Shown: positions 41,503 through 42,884 of the stretch, piece by piece | How the letters are laid out: every line of letters begins with the position of its first letter | Numbering within the stretch: the first letter of the stretch is position 1 | Assembly (NCBI GenBank): GCA_018644935.1 | Contig: JABGPL010000031.1 | Coordinates: 1 to 42,884, forward strand | Source of the DNA: Calditrichota bacterium | GTDB taxonomy: Bacteria; Electryoneota; AABM5-125-24; Hatepunaeales; Hatepunaeaceae | Direction of reading: 5' to 3' | DNA: 42,884 bases | Made by a program: the position numbers and the translations under genes | Notes under the pieces: generated by a model | What the model saw: the letters and a program-made list of their open reading frames with translations, nothing else | Databases searched by the model: none | Told to the model about the DNA's origin: nothing

Positions 41503-42884
41503 CCAACGGGATGCACAGCGACCTATTCACATACCTATCCGGTTGGATTCCACTCGGACTCTGGTTAATAGTCTTCGTTGGCATCGTCTTTACTGCTTTC
41601 TGGATGACCGTCTACTTCGGGACCAAGTTCTGGGACAGACGCCATTTCTGGAAGATTTATTACAGAGGCTGGATACTAATACTAAGTCTCTATCTAATTG
41701 CCTGGATTGCGAATCCACCTCCCCCCATTCCCATAAGAGTAGTAGTCAGCACGTCTTTCATTGACGCTGATTCAACTCAAGTCTGGCAGATCAAGGGCTT
41801 CGCCGAACTCATAAAAGGCCGGTTATTGTCCTCTCCAAAACCTTTTGTGGTGATGACAGATGACTACTGCCCCGTTCTTGACCAGAGCGGAAAAACCGAT
41901 CAGGAGATAAATAATAATGCAGTTCTCGCCAGAGCTACCTGGATAGTGCATTTTAGACCTGAAAAGGGTGCCGTTTCGGTTGATGTGAAGAAGCGGAGTG
42001 GTGCGTATTTCAATTTAAAGGCTGATTTCAACACCAGCGGTATGCCATTCACGAATTCCGCCAGAGACCTGATTGAATCTATCGGCAAACAACTCGGGGA
42101 TAAACGCGATAATGGTGAAGGATTTGAACTGGACATCCTTCAGCCCGACTCAGTACTGACTCAATTTTTCAATGCATTAGTGGTGCGGGATTCCGGTGAA
42201 TTGGAAGCATCAAATGCGATGCTGTACACCCTGAACCGTGACAATCCTTCCTGGACATTCCTGCGAAAGGAACTCGCCCGAACTCAGCTGATGTATCACC
42301 CTTCACTCTACAAAGAGCAAATAGTCAACGCTCTTATCGACATTTCGAGGCAAACACCTGGCGATGCAGAGGTTTTCAGGCTTCTCGGCTGGACCTATCT
42401 CGAAGGCCGCAACTGGGAAAAGGCCGAATCCGCCCTTAAAATCGCAAACAACCTGAACTCTGACGAGCCGCGAATATACTACTTATTGTCTCGCCTGAGC
42501 GACGAACGTCTCGAAAATCTGCCCTGGAAATCCAAACGACTGCTGCTCGACAGGGCATTACAGCTAACTCCAGCATATGAATCAGCAGCTTTATCGTTGG
42601 CAAAGTTTTATGTAAGTGTACTCGACCGCCGTTTAGCGCTTGAAACACTTGAGAAAGCCCAGGCGGTTGACCCGGCATCTGTCCCAATTCTATTGAGTCG
42701 ATCCGGTGCATTTGTGGAATTACGCCGAAATGAAGAAGCCATAGAATTATGCGAGCGCATCCTAGATCTTGAGCCCGGACACCCCAGCGCGTTGTACAAC
42801 ATGGGCATTGCTCTGGTATGGCAGGAGAATTACGACGAAGGAATCGCCGCTCTTGACAGCTCCTACAGCAACGGCGGAACAGTG
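41499..42884 (+). CDS. Membrane-anchored TPR-repeat protein (3' end beyond window)
   Basis: The open frame runs from the ATG at 41499 to the window end, at least 462 codons. The start overlaps the folE stop by 4 nt (ATGA), implying translational coupling. Two hydrophobic segments are near the N-terminus (about residues 17-40, LGLWLIVFVGIVFTAFW, and about 57-72, WILILSLYLIAWIA), followed by PPPPIPI. About 75-215 is an unrecognised domain with a VVVSTSFIDAD strand and DLIESIGKQL helix. From about 235 onward there are helical TPR-like repeats: AEVFRLLGWTYLEGRNWEKAE, then ALQLTPAYESAALSLAKFY, and a clear TPR NEEAIELCERILDLEPGHPS with ALYNMGIAL. TPR domains scaffold protein complexes; the partner is unknown. 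Coupling to ftsH-folE may point to an envelope quality-control or assembly role, which is inference. Confidence 0.85.
   Translation, partial: MTNGMHSDLFTYLSGWIPLGLWLIVFVGIVFTAFWMTVYFGTKFWDRRHFWKIYYRGWILILSLYLIAWIANPPPPIPIRVVVSTSFIDADSTQVWQIKGFAELIKGRLLSSPKPFVVMTDDYCPVLDQSGKTDQEINNNAVLARATWIVHFRPEKGAVSVDVKKRSGAYFNLKADFNTSGMPFTNSARDLIESIGKQLGDKRDNGEGFELDILQPDSVLTQFFNALVVRDSGELEASNAMLYTLNRDNPSWTFLRKELARTQLMYHPSLYKEQIVNALIDISRQTPGDAEVFRLLGWTYLEGRNWEKAESALKIANNLNSDEPRIYYLLSRLSDERLENLPWKSKRLLLDRALQLTPAYESAALSLAKFYVSVLDRRLALETLEKAQAVDPASVPILLSRSGAFVELRRNEEAIELCERILDLEPGHPSALYNMGIALVWQENYDEGIAALDSSYSNGGTV

Noticed and set aside
1-42884. tRNA, rRNA, insertion sequence or integrase genes
   Set aside because: I saw no cloverleaf, rRNA segment, transposase or recombinase motif on either strand; a covariance-model search would settle small RNAs.

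Overview
The window looks like a chromosomal segment from an uncultured bacterium of the FCB-type candidate phyla (Electryoneota, Zixibacteria, Cloacimonadota or KSB1-like). The clues are about twenty secreted proteins that nearly all end in a T9SS type A (Por secretion tail)-like domain with the signature YPNPFNSTTTISY, the Asp/Glu-rich exported proteome, and a TilS/FtsH/FolE housekeeping block. The exact phylum is an inference. TGA is an ordinary stop codon here: ftsH, folE and several array genes end with it.

Region 1 (1-35480, all on the minus strand) is an array of secreted proteins. Each has a signal peptide, a repetitive beta domain and a roughly 80-90 residue C-terminal tail. The repetitive domains are of four kinds: LVIVD-type beta-propellers (eight proteins, which I count as exactly 14 units each), single 7-unit propellers (8094-9554, 25188-26624, 28857-30377), FG-GAP/VCBS-like Asp-rich proteins (368-1912, 4085-5611), and right-handed beta-helix proteins (1-111 partial, 9631-11445, 11462-13057, 32682-35480). 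One protein is unrecognised (13074-14705). Another carries a duplicated pilin-like domain inside an Ig-like domain (19365-20660). One 14-unit propeller gene (1939-4074) is interrupted by a single in-frame TGA. Tails fall into two sequence classes that occupy separate halves of the array: class I from 368 to 14705 and class II from 14849 to 32583. The first gene transcribed (32682-35480) has a hybrid tail. Inverted-repeat elements sit 3-20 bp past the stop codon of seven genes and occupy nearly every longer spacer.

Region 2 (35481-36616) holds a good sigma70-like promoter facing the array, a glycerophosphodiester phosphodiesterase gene on the minus strand, and a divergent intergenic region.

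Region 3 (36617-42884, plus strand) is tilS, then ftsH-folE-TPR gene. The last three overlap (11 nt and 4 nt) and are probably translationally coupled. FtsH has an unusual basic, proline-rich C-terminal extension of about 255 residues. FolE differs from the canonical enzyme at three active-site positions. The membrane-anchored TPR protein runs off the window end.

Functional reading: the array probably encodes exported, surface-attached or released proteins diversified by duplication and tail exchange. No secretion-machinery gene is in the window, so the sorting route is inferred only from the tails.
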